A stretch of 64,000 nt of DNA, taken from assembly GCA_029204225.1 (NCBI GenBank), contig CM055098.1:4017607-4081606 (forward strand), read 5' to 3'. Of the stretch, positions 1-9,749 are shown piece by piece. Made by a program: the position numbers and the translations under genes. The DNA comes from Diphasiastrum complanatum (taxonomy: Eukaryota > Streptophyta > Lycopodiopsida > Lycopodiales > Lycopodiaceae). The stretch's first letter is position 1, and each line of letters opens with the position of its first letter. Under the pieces are notes generated by a model. That model was not told the origin of the DNA, made no database searches, and worked only from the letters and a program-made list of their open reading frames with translations.

Positions 1-878
1 ATCTATCACGGACCTCCTAGCGGGTACACATGCTTATAGCATACCTTCGCCGCACATGGCAGGGTCACGTAGGAAGGTTAAACTTGACTATTACATGACT
101 CATTTCTTGGAGATGGACGTCGTGGGGATTCCAGTTCGACCACGATATTTTGATTTTGGACTATCCCATGGCCTAAGATTCACATTAGGTCAGCTACGTA
201 TCACCACATCAGCTTGAGATTGAGATTGGACGTTTCCATGGTATCCCACGGGCGGATCTTCCAATTATGCTCATTGTCTGAGGTGGAGTTAGAGGAGCAC
301 TTTTTGTTCAGATGCCCAGTCTACTACGAGATCAGAGGGAGATACCACTGCCTCTTCAGAGAGAATCCTATCACACTGCGGTCTCTTATAGCATATGATG
401 ACCCGAAATGTGTTGCACTTATGATCAGAGAGATGTTTTTACTGCGACAGGACCTACACCAGCCATCTGTTCACATCGTACTTTTTCCGCCGGAGATCAC
501 GGATGGATGATGATAGTGGGAACGACAGTGAATCTCTATTACACAGAGACCATAGACGACGCACTACTCATGTTGCCCGTAGAGCCACTACTCAAAGACG
601 ACCTTCTTGGCGACATCAACAGCATCTATCGAGACCGCCTCCAGGCGTTATACCCATCTTTCTTTCACAGCAGTGATACTTGATGGCACAGGGTTATAAC
701 ATTATCCTATTGGAAGTATTAGACCTTTGCTTTTTAGACCTACTTCATGTTCGTAGTATAGTATATTGGCATTTCATTTCTTTTCTGTTACAAAGACGTT
801 TCACACGCTCCTACTGTACCACACACTTGACATGTACTTTTTTCATCTTCTATGCCTATTGGCATGGAAAAGACATTA

Positions 879-884
<6 letters not shown>
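1..884 (+). mobile_element. LINE ORF2 C-terminus and 3' untranslated region
   Basis: This is the 3' end of a plant non-LTR retrotransposon cut by the window edge. The last part of ORF2 lies at about 1-510. It ends in a frame with the zinc-finger-like tail typical of plant LINE ORF2, visible as EEHFLFRCPVYYEIRGRYH with a Cys pair just upstream. An upstream segment in another frame matches the usual lead-in to this tail (about 180-230), so at least one frameshift separates them. The 91-codon frame that follows (408-683) is not recognised. A non-coding 3' tail runs to the TC tract. The same kind of ORF2 tail recurs near 3780-4130. The copy is dead and 5'-incomplete in this window. Confidence 0.75.

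Positions 885-945
<61 letters not shown>
885..945. repeat. (TC)n microsatellite, 61 bp
   Basis: An uninterrupted TC dinucleotide run. It sits directly after the 3' region of the LINE and immediately before the leader of the next LINE copy, so it may be the LINE's own 3' tail or an expansion of it rather than an independent microsatellite. Confidence 0.95.
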
Positions 946-947
<2 letters not shown>

Positions 948-970
948 GATGGCCCTGATGACGCACATCC

Positions 971-2035
971 ATGGCTGATCCATTTGCGCCCTGCTTGATA
1001 GATCAGGATCTGAGCAGTCTGATCAAGTATACTGCCTCTGATCTAGCGCTCACCTGGCAGGATAGGGGCGCACCTTTTTCTTGAATACAGCAGGGTTCCA
1101 CACGTTATTATAGTTCATTTCTCTCTCTCCATCGCTACATATCTAGGGGCATTTAACTGACTACCAATGCTGAAGTAGACTCAAGTACAGCTAGTTGTTG
1201 GCATAAGATTTTTCTAGAAACCGGCTGTAGGAGCAGCGAGGGAAGTTCTAGATGCCCTCACTCCCTATCACACCCTCAGCTCTGCCTCCTCCTAATCCTT
1301 CTACTCCTCCTCAGTTTACGCTATCTAACGCCTCACCTATCACTATACATCGTTCTATTCTACCAGAAGACATCCACTATCATGTAGGGCACTTGTATGC
1401 ATTATTTTCAGAAGTGCAAGGTGAAAATGCGGCGCTAAAATTGGAGGTCCAAAGATTGCGGGATGAGCTCATCCATAACCCTGTTACCATCGTTTACTAC
1501 GGATCTTGCAAAAACTTCTAACAAGATTTCCAGCCTTGAGAAGCAAGTGGAAGAGACGAAATCATGGGCAGCACTGTTCAAGAAAGATAAGGGTATGGTT
1601 GATTTGCCTACGAATGTTTCAATTGAATCAAGATTAGAAAGCATGTTTTCAAAGCAAGAAAAAAGAGCCAAAAAAACTCTTAATGTTAGAGTGAGAGGCA
1701 TTCCAAATGCTGGAAAACCGCTAGAAGAGGCCAGGGATTTGATTGTAGATAAACTTTCACAATCGATTGAAGGGTTTGACACCGCTTGGAGAGGCAAATA
1801 TGATGAGAATGTAGTATTTATTAAAATCCGATCTATGCACATCATAACGCCATCTTGAAACTTAGAACCAAATTGAAAGGATCTTTTATTTTCATGGATG
1901 ACAATCTAACTCACACCCAATGGCTAGCAAGGAAAAAGATTATACAAGAGGCTACAGCGGGTGGTATTTATTGACGGCAAACCACGATTTTATGACCGTT
2001 CATTTAGAGGACTCGGGGCTCCCGGGCCCCTATGA
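971..2035 (+). pseudogene. LINE ORF1 (nucleic-acid-binding protein), broken
   Basis: ORF1 of a plant LINE, normally an RNA-binding chaperone that coats the element RNA. Visible pieces in order are: a possible N-terminus from an ATG at 971 (MADPFAPCLIDQDLSSLIKY); a Pro-rich stretch from 1252; a coiled-coil-like heptad region (LEKQVEETKSWAALFKKDK); an RRM-like segment (LNVRVRGIPNAGKPLEEARD); and a basic C-terminus (LKLRTKLKGSFIF, then VVFIDGKPRFYDR). The pieces occupy several frames, with a shift near 1490, another near 1830 and others, so the gene is dead. Its stop codon overlaps the ORF2 start in an ATGA at 2032-2035. Identification rests on the order coiled coil, RRM-like domain and adjacency to the ORF2 endonuclease. 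Confidence 0.65.
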
Positions 2036-2205
2036 CGCTCCGTATTGGATTCTGGAATTGTAATGGCTTTCTTTCTTCTTCTTCTACAAGTAGTCATATC
2101 TTGCTCAGACGGATGTATTGTTGTTGGCCGAGACTCACGAGTCTCAATTTCGTCCGCTTCCTATGGTGACAGATTTTTCCTGGCACTCAGTATATAGACT
2201 AGACC
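2032..2205 (+). pseudogene. LINE ORF2 start, AP-like endonuclease N-terminus
   Basis: ORF2 opens at the ATG at 2032 with MTLRIGFWNCNGF, the first strand of an apurinic-like endonuclease (the N of WNCNG is the expected metal-binding Asn). A downstream segment in another frame gives LLLAETH, the second endonuclease motif, whose Glu is catalytic. Similarity stops near 2205, where the sequence switches to ORF1-like material of a second copy. This is therefore a truncated, frameshifted remnant. Confidence 0.65.
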
Positions 2206-2548
2206 ATTTATGAGAGGGAAGACCTCCAGGGGCTCAATGCTTTGGATACAAGATTTGAGCGGGCTTCTCATGATGCGGATAGCTCTCCTTGCCACACCGG
2301 AATCATCAAACCACTTCAAAGAACTGGAAGCTAAAATTGAGCAACAAAAGGAGGAAGCCATATCTTGGGCAGCCGTGCTCAAGAAAGAGAGTAAGCCTAC
2401 TGCACCTATCTCCTCGGTTATCTCAGCTACTCTTTTGGAGGAGAGGCTTCGGGATAGCAAAGCTCTCAATATTCAGGTACGCTGCATTGCAAATACCCAA
2501 AATGCCATTGAAGAGGCGAAGCGTTTTCTTGAAACCACTTTACAGTGA
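2206..2548 (+). pseudogene. Second LINE ORF1 fragment
   Basis: A single frame of about 112 codons contains ELEAKIEQQKEEAISWAAVL followed by KALNIQVRCIANTQNAIEEA. This is the same coiled-coil plus RRM-like arrangement as the ORF1 at 1463-1858 (compare ISSLEKQVEETKSWAALFKK and LNVRVRGIPNAGK), but clearly diverged. It begins abruptly where the first copy's ORF2 ends, so it is a different LINE copy joined by insertion or rearrangement. Confidence 0.6.
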
Positions 2549-2559
2549 ATATTTGTTGC

Positions 2560-4130
2560 AGCTAGGAGAAGCAGCAAGCTCATGAGTTAGCCATTTATAA
2601 TGGCCCAGCCTGTTTGCATGATTCAAGCAGCTACACATGCCACCCTCATAGTGGCGGGCACAGTGTCGTTGGCTATCTCATGAGGTCACCATCCTTCGTT
2701 CCATTGATATGACACTTCGAGGTCATTCCCACTACTCTCTCTGATCACTCTTATCTATCCTTCCACCTAGGCTCTATCCCAACTTCATGATCTCCACCTC
2801 ATCCCTTCATGACCATGCTTCCTGATATACCTTCGCCCACCCCTACATTGCGACTTACCAGGAGGCCCTTGTTTCTCTCCTCCATCAATGCCTACATGAT
2901 AGCTCATTGGAGTCATAGGCCCACTTCCTTACCACTTCACTTCACACTGCTGCCTCAGTATCCTTCCCATCCACACCCCATCGATGCACATTCACACCAG
3001 CTCGTCCTGCTTGACCTCCGTGGTTTGATTGACAGTCATTCCTTACATCTTCGTGTTGCACACGCACGCATACATAATCCACTCATTCTACGTATGTTGA
3101 TCTCTCCATCGTACACTTCGCCGTAAAAAGCGCGCCTATGAAGAACAAAAAGGGAAAAGCCTTGTCGATTCCCTATTTAGTTCCTCTACAGGTGCCTTTT
3201 GGCGTGCATTTATCCCTCGTGCTCCACCCCCTCTCATTGACGATCTAAACTGGGGCCTGTATGGAGCACCATTGGGGTGAATCAGGGTTGCTCCCTCTCA
3301 CCTACACTATTTGGACTATATATGAGAGAGTCATTGAGACAGCGGTGGTACAGGTTGCAGGCTTGGGGATATTCTAATTGCAATTCCCCTATATGCGAAT
3401 GATGTGGCTCTATTTTCCTCGACTAGAGAGGGTCTACAAAGGCAGCTAGACAGTCTTCATGATTTCTGCACCAGATGGGGCTTGAGGGTTAACAGAAGAC
3501 CAAAGTTATGGTCTTCAATACATCCAGGGCCTTCATGCAGCGACAGGAACTTATTCTTGACGGACAGCCACTGGAGATTATATCATCCTACACTTATCTT
3601 GGGGTTCTTTTCACTAGTCCTATACTTGGTATAAGACATGCAGCTACAGCTAGACTTGGGAAGGGACATGCCTCCCTGGTCCAGCTTGAGCGATTTTGTT
3701 TTCAGAGATTTATTCGGGATGCCCCGAGTAAGTGTTGGCCTTAGTTGACTGGGCCAGTATCTCATGACTACAGGTCCTTATGCTATCACAAATGATACGG
3801 TCTAAGCCCTTCATCCCACACCAAATTATCCTAGCAAAGTTTGTAGTCCCACCTTTACAACTTGATGCCATCTTTCATCATATATACAATGCCTCAAATT
3901 GCTTCCCATGGATGCACAGAGATACACAAGCGGCACTCACATCATCTCTAACACCTTCATAGTTTGAACTATCGCTTATCATGGTTTTCATAGGTATGAT
4001 GTTTACTTGATACCCTCGACATCTCTATCATGGACCTCCCATTGGGCACCCACAACTACATCAGCGTTTTCTCTATAGAGCATATCAAGCTAAAACTCTT
4101 AGCTTGAGGCAAAAGTGTGTGATTCACTTG
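2560..4130 (+). pseudogene. LINE ORF2 fragment: endonuclease end, RT and C-terminus
   Basis: Pieces of a LINE ORF2 in three frames. About 2640-2790 gives an endonuclease C-terminus ending in a SDHSYLSF-like motif. About 3120-3235 holds the basic linker before RT (RAYEEQKGKALVDSLFSSST). About 3390-3744 holds the RT core with the A/C-motif region followed by ALFSSTREGLQRQLDSLHDF. About 3780-3960 holds the C-terminal domain. The RT catalytic box reads YAND at 3392-3403 where YADD is expected, so one metal-binding Asp is lost as well as the frame. Long stretches between the pieces do not match any expected domain. It is dead; the plus orientation agrees with the neighbouring copies. Confidence 0.65.
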
Positions 4131-4592
4131 CGGTTGATTATCCACGGTGGGGTGCCAACTGTATTGAGTGTTCGCTGTCGTAGATCCACTCTTTCTTGAA
4201 GGAGATCATCTCTAAAAGGGAACACTTTTCTAGGAAGTCGATTCTTTCATTGTTTTCTATCCAACGATGCATGCGATCTTGTTTTATGGTGCAGGCAAGA
4301 TTGTTTGGCGAGTAGAAGACAAAAGAAGTGAAGATTGATACATGCATGTGAAGCTCAGTGTATGCAGGTACATGCATTTTATGATTTCTTGGATCTACCC
4401 ATTTTTATGAGGTTCTAGTGGTCTAAGATCCAACAAGATCCATTAAGATCCACAAAATTCAAGTTATATGTTGTTACTTGGAAGTTTTCCAAATTCCTTT
4501 GGATCTTTATCATTGCTGTTATTTTGGTATGTCTAAGATCCTAGATTTACTAAGATCCATCAAAGGGGAGGTATTTCATTCTATTTGTCAAG
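4131..4592. other. Gap between LINE and copia; no gene seen
   Basis: AT-rich sequence with several short copies of the word AAGATCC (about 4430-4565). It precedes a copia gag start, so part of it may be that element's leader, but I could not define an LTR boundary or a primer site. Confidence 0.4.
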
Positions 4593-5249
4593 ATGCCACG
4601 TGTTGAATCACAATTGACGCAATTTGATCTATGGAAGACTGTTGCAAGAGAACAATATGTTCCTCAACAAGAGGAACATGTTGTAGCTTACATAAAGAAG
4701 TGTCAAGATGCTTTAACATTGATAAATCTTTTCGTTAAAGATGGCATTATTCCTTATTTACGTGATTTTGAACATCCACAGGAAGCTTGGCACTTAAGAA
4801 TGCATATGCAGGTGCTAAAAAGCATGTTCAATCACAATAATCTAGTCTGATACTATGTCTTCTTAAATGTCTAAGGTTAAGGATTTTAAAACTTAGTTGG
4901 TCGTAGTAAGATAAGTTATTAAGGAACCACAAATCTATAATATTGTGTTGAATAGTTTACCTTTGTCATATCAAAATTTTGCTTTGATAGTGAACATGCA
5001 GTTAGGACAAACTAGCTTTGCAGTTTTGAGTGCTATGTTGCTACATGAAGGGGCAAGAAGAGGCAATCTCATGCAAACATCCTAGAGCAAACATTTGCTA
5101 TCACAAGAGGGTCTAAAGGTAAAAAGACATAGCACTCATTTTCTATTTAGCCAAAAGAACAGCAATAGCAATCTACTTAGGATGAGAGGCAAAGTTCTTT
5201 CAGTAAGAAGAAGAAGAACAAGGAAAAGAAGAAAGGTGATCCTAAGCAA

Positions 5250-5701
5250 TGTAGGAAATCAAAGTGCCAAGATCCTTCTAACATTCAATCTCCATAAACA
5301 AGAAGAAGAAAAAGAGGAAGAAGAAGAAGAGGGAGAGGGTTAGGCGCCCTCAAGGAGAGAGAAAGTAGTAGCAATGCTTGAAAGGGAATGAATTACAAAT
5401 GAACAAAGAGTACATATAAATAGGCCTTCCAAGGGCCTAGACTCTTCCAAACTCTAGGTTCTAGAACCTTCCAAGACCCACTACTAATTATAGGGCACCC
5501 CCAAAAGTCAAGATAGGGTCCCTTAACATTAGACTTTACTTGGACCCACGAATTACTACTGGACCAAAATTGGGTCCAACTCAACTAAAACTGACTTAAC
5601 ATGGTCTAAATAATAAACCTAACCCATGGTTACACAAGTCTCGACCTTTTGGGTCAAAGTAACCTATGAGAAACTATCATTATCATTTATTACTTCTAAC
5701 A
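5250..5701 (-). repeat. 3' LTR of the nested element
   Basis: 452 bp, about 98-99% identical by eye to 7684-8138. On the minus strand it begins TGTTAGAAGTAATAAATG and ends TTTCCTACA. It contains a TATA-like TATTTATATG box (minus strand) and a purine-rich GAAGAAGAA tract near its end. Confidence 0.92.
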
Positions 5702-5711
5702 CCCTCCTTAA
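5702..5711 (-). other. Polypurine tract of the nested element
   Basis: Minus-strand TTAAGGAGGG directly next to the 3' LTR, the usual plus-strand DNA primer position. Confidence 0.7.
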
Positions 5712-6188
5712 ATGATAATGTAAAAAACATAACATGACATGAAGTATGAAAAATTGCAACAAAAATGAAAAGTGTTGCATGCTGCCCAAAACTCCATATA
5801 GCCGAAAAAGAAAAGATGTAGCTTGCTGTCCAAGCTTAATGCCGCCAAAAAAAAAACTTCAGCTTGAAGTAGTCGAAGTAGCCGAAATCTCAGCCCCAAT
5901 CATGCCCGATGTAGAAGAGATGTAGAATACGAAGTGCGGTAGCATCAAGTCGAAAAGTGAAGACAAGCATGCTCCATCCAAAGTAGGTAACCAAAAAACC
6001 AGCCACAAGCCGAAATATGGATTTGTAATCCATCAATGGTTCCCACATGATTCCATAAGTCTTCTTACCACAAGAAACATAAAGAAGAGTATGATACTCT
6101 TTTACCATCACATCCTCCCGAATCTTACTATCAATGATCTGCTCACCAACACTAGGTAAGACAACACCGTCATCATAAGAAGTAAGCA

Positions 6189-7052
6189 TCAAAACATGAA
6201 AATCAGCATAAGGTACTGATTTTGGTGAGGCATGTGTGTTTCCTCCAGGTAAAAAGATGCTTTGCTATCCCGCAAAGACTCGGACAACCAACAAGAGGCT
6301 GTAGCAGGCTGTCCAACAGCCACAAAATCACCAACACTTTGCTGTCCAAAGTGTTCCAAATGTGGACCTTGCTGTCCAAAAACCTTCCGCAGGCCGTTCC
6401 CGATGCATAATAGGATGCTCACGATGTAACATAGGCTGAAAATGATCAATAAACTATGGCTAAATCTGGTGTCCACCATCTTCAAGAAAAAAACCAACAG
6501 CTTGCCACTTTGAACACCCAAATAATCTAGCAACACGCCACTTTGAACCAGTGTACTAATTGACATGATTTTTTCCCCTCCTCCATTAGTACAAAATGGC
6601 TTCAAAGAATGCTTGATTTCAGCCTTTTCCAAAACATTATCTTGAGAAGCTTCCTCATAAAGTTCTTCACTAATGCATCCATCATTTGCAACAAATGGCT
6701 CAAGAGAAGAAGAATGCTTTACCATACCAACATTCCGATGCAAACTTGTACTTGTAGAAAGACAATGATCAAACTTTGCATGACTTTGCCCTTCTACCTT
6801 CAAAGAGGATGAACTAGAGAGGAGAAAGCATGATGATGAATCCTTTATTCGGTACATCTTTAAAAGTGTTTCCCAAGCACTTTTAGAGGTCTTGCAAAAT
6901 CTCAAATGATATAAGATAGATCTTGTTACCAATAAAATCTTGATCATCACGTCGATGCAAAATCTCAGCTTGCAACTCCATGAAGAATAGTTGGTGCCAT
7001 CCAACATATCTTCATCTGAACAAGTACGAATTGCTCCCAAATCTCTTGCCAT
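6189..7052 (-). pseudogene. Gag-like frame of the nested non-autonomous element
   Basis: An open frame of 287 codons. Its N-terminal part has the copia gag signature (LDGTNYSSWSCKLR at about residues 18-31, then SAWETLLKMY at about 58-67). The remainder, about residues 75-287, is Ser- and Leu-rich and matches no retroelement domain I know. Several copies of the DNA word TGCTGTCC occur in and around it. There is no zinc knuckle or protease. It probably supplies at most a partial capsid protein; treated as a fossil part. Confidence 0.5.
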
Positions 7053-7669
7053 AAGAACCAGCCAAGAAGATAAACTTTTTCAAACCCTAAATGTGCCCTA
7101 AAAGACACAAGAACCAGCAAGCAAAGAATCAGGTTAGCCTCCAACAAATCTTTTTTCGGAACCCTTCTTTCTTGCCAAAAAGTGTGATGAATACACACAC
7201 GGATAGGGCTGTTGCAAACACCCTACAAATGGTAATATGCTGTCCAATTTTCAGCCTCGGAATGTGATCGGATCATCACAAAAAAATTAGCGCCTTCTTC
7301 CACACCTGGAAACAAGCAAAAAGAAGCGGATCTTCACTTTGTAAAATCAGCAAGGGTGCTGATTTTTCAGCCAAATCAGAAGAATAGAAATTGCTTGTAG
7401 ATGGGCGCCCTCCTGCAAAGGAGCAAATCTGAAAAATATGGCAGCAGCAGACCAACGAAAGTAGGATAAACTTACACGGACGTGGGCGACCTAAAAGAAG
7501 CCCCGAAGAAGATAATTAATGGCACCTTCCAGCAACCTGAAAAATCAGCAAACAACAACCTGATTTTTGGGCGCCCAAAATCATGTTATCTTCTTTGATG
7601 TGTTTTATGCTCCCTAAGTGAAGACGATCTCTTTTGGTAGGGCGCCCTAAATCAAGCATAGAAGATCCA

Positions 7670-7683
7670 TGGCTCTGATACCA
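7670..7683 (-). other. Primer binding site (initiator tRNA-Met) of the nested element
   Basis: The minus strand reads TGGTATCAGAGCCA, complementary to the 3' end of plant initiator tRNA-Met, immediately inside the 5' LTR. It fixes the element's orientation. Confidence 0.9.
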
Positions 7684-8138
7684 TGTAGGAAATCAAAGTG
7701 CCAAGATCCTTCTAACATTCAATCTCCATATACAAGAAGAAGAAAAAGAGGAAGAAGAAGAAGAGGGAGAGGGTTAGGCGCCCTCAAGGAGAGAGAAAGT
7801 AGTAGCAATGCTTGAAAGGGAATGAATTACAAATGAACAAAGACTACATATAAATAGGCCTTCCAAGGGCCTAGACTCTTCCAAACTCTAAGTTCTAGAA
7901 CCTTCCAAAACCCACTACTAATTATAGGGCACCCCCAAAAGTCAAGATAGGGTCCCTTAACATAATTAGACTTTACTTGGACCCACGAATTACTACTAGA
8001 CCAAAATTGGGTCCAACTCAACTAAAACTGACTTAACATAGTCTAAATAATAAACCTAACCCATGGTTACACAAGTCTCGACCTTTTGGGTCAAAGTAAC
8101 CTATGAGAAACTATCATTATCATTTATTACTTCTAACA
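7684..8138 (-). repeat. 5' LTR of the nested element
   Basis: 455 bp, TG...CA ends, pair of 5250-5701. The flanking AGCAA at 8139-8143 is the second copy of the target duplication. Confidence 0.92.
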
Positions 8139-9380
8139 AGCAAGGTACATGTTTTATTGTGGTTTGCCTAGTCATTTTGCAAAAGATTGTAGGAAGAAAC
8201 ACAAGAAACAAGGACACTGTGTTGAGGATAATTTGGGTGATGGAATAAATTCGCCTATGTCCTACTTTAGGTTGCTTTCAGCAAACGGTGATATATTAGC
8301 AAAAACATGTCCATCAATTTCAACGCTGGAGAAAATTAGTGACCAATGGATCATCAATTCAGGGGTTACACAGCATATGACTCCACACTTGGAGTGGTTC
8401 CATAAGTTTGAGGCAAGTGATGGCAACTCTCTACCGAGATTGGGCAGATTTGGAGGTAAGAGTTGTGTGATCGTCAAAGTCGAGAATGATGAAATTGGTG
8501 AGATTAAGCATGTTCTATATGTTCTTGGTTTAAAGAAAAAGAACTTGTTATCAGCTTCTTCTCTTGCTAATGAGAATATGGAGGCTTTCTTGACTAAAAC
8601 TCGATGTTTAGTTAAAAACAAAGAAAATCAAGTTGTTGTTAGAGGTGTTCTGGAGGAAAGTCTCTACAGGTTACTTGTTTCTATACCAAATCATTCCAAA
8701 CATGCAGAAGTTCAGGAGAAGCATGTTGCATGTTCTTTATCAAGTGATGTAGCCAAGCTTTGGCATGGTCGATTTGGACCCTTGAACTATGGTATTTTAC
8801 AAGTATAGAATCATTTTAACATGGTTAAGGGCTTGCCTGTGATTTCCATTTATAAAAAGGGAGTTTGTGACCATCAACTACGATTTCCTAAGCTGGGCAC
8901 ATGAGCAAAAGTTGTTTTAAAATTGGATACACACTAATTTATGTGGGCCTAATACAGGTGGAATCAATTAGTCGTAAACTTTATTTTATGACTTTTGGTG
9001 ATTATTATACTCATAAAGTATAGTTATATTTTCTTGTTAAGAAGAGTAGAGCTTTTCAATTTGTAGCAGTGTTTTGAGCTATCGTGCAAAACATTTAGGT
9101 CATCACATAAAAATCCTTCCTTCTAACAAAGGAGGAGAGTACATGTCTACCAAATTTCAAGAGTTTTGAAAAACTTAAGGGATTCAAAGACAATTTGTCG
9201 TCTCGGGTACACCTCCGCAAAATGGGTTTGCAAGGCGTAAGGACAAAACACTTGTTGAATTTGCTAGATCTATGCTAAAGGCTAAGGGTGTAGCTTTATA
9301 TTTTGGGCTGATGCAATTGACACGGCGGTCTATATTTTAAACAAGAGTCCTACCAAAGCGATTGAGATCAAAACTCATGA

Positions 9381-9741
9381 TGAGGCAAGTTACGAATGAA
9401 GCCACAATTGATCTACAGCTTAGCTATGAAAGCATCACATAAGCAAGACTTAACCCTAGAAAGCAGGAAAGAGAGAGATTAAGGAGACTAAAGAGAGAGA
9501 TCAATATCATCAGCTGAGTAACCAATGACACAGATTCCCTACTTATAGCCTAGAGGAAGCCCTAAAAGGAAGCTTCCAGTGGCTAGGGCCCAAGTGGGAG
9601 GGATAATAGTGCGCCCTCCAAGAAGGCCCCCACTCTCCAGTAATATGTCCAAATGTCCCAACAATGAATAATAAGGCCCAAGGCCAACCATATAGTAAGT
9701 GTCAATAATGAATAAAAAAGGGCCCAAGGCCTGCTTATGCA
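9381..9741 (-). repeat. LTR-like segment between copia A and copia B
   Basis: About 360 bp lying where copia A similarity ends and copia B similarity begins. On the minus strand it has a TATA-like box (CTATAAGTAGGG at about 9535-9548) followed by a CT-rich leader, the layout of an LTR promoter, and it can be bounded by TG...CA. No target duplication and no partner copy were found, so boundaries are approximate. Confidence 0.35.
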
Positions 9742-9749
9742 TAAAGTAA

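Larger units (their letters stand above)
5250..8138 (-). mobile_element. Young non-autonomous LTR retrotransposon nested in copia A
   Basis: A complete LTR-to-LTR unit of 2889 bp on the minus strand. Both LTRs start and end with TG...CA and differ by about six substitutions and one 3-bp indel by eye, so it is young. The 5-bp target duplication AGCAA is perfect (5245-5249 and 8139-8143). The primer site, complementary to initiator tRNA-Met (TGGTATCAGAGCCA on the minus strand), lies at 7670-7683 next to the 5' LTR, and a polypurine tract lies next to the 3' LTR. Only a gag-like frame is recognisable in the roughly 2-kb interior; I see no protease, integrase or RT. It must therefore have been mobilised by a relative. 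Confidence 0.9.
4593..9385 (+). mobile_element. Ty1/copia element A (fossil), split by a nested LTR element
   Basis: A plus-strand copia fossil. Gag (UBN2-like) starts at about 4593 (MPRVESQLTQFDLWKTVARE). Gag continues to 5249, where a younger element has inserted. The old element resumes at 8139 with a CCHC knuckle (CFYCGLPSHFAKDC), a retropepsin-like segment (about 8345-8400), a GAG-pre-integrase segment (LWHGRFGPLNYG) and integrase remnants to about 9385 (ADAIDTAVYILNKSPTKAIE). The element is clearly broken with many breaks, and no LTR of its own is defined. Its gag and integrase resemble those of element B at 9.75-12.5 kb, so the two belong to related lineages. It must be older than the element nested in it. 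Confidence 0.8.

Noticed and set aside
680-958. Plus-strand 92-codon frame across the TC tract
   Set aside because: The second half is simple repeat; the first half is LINE 3' untranslated sequence.
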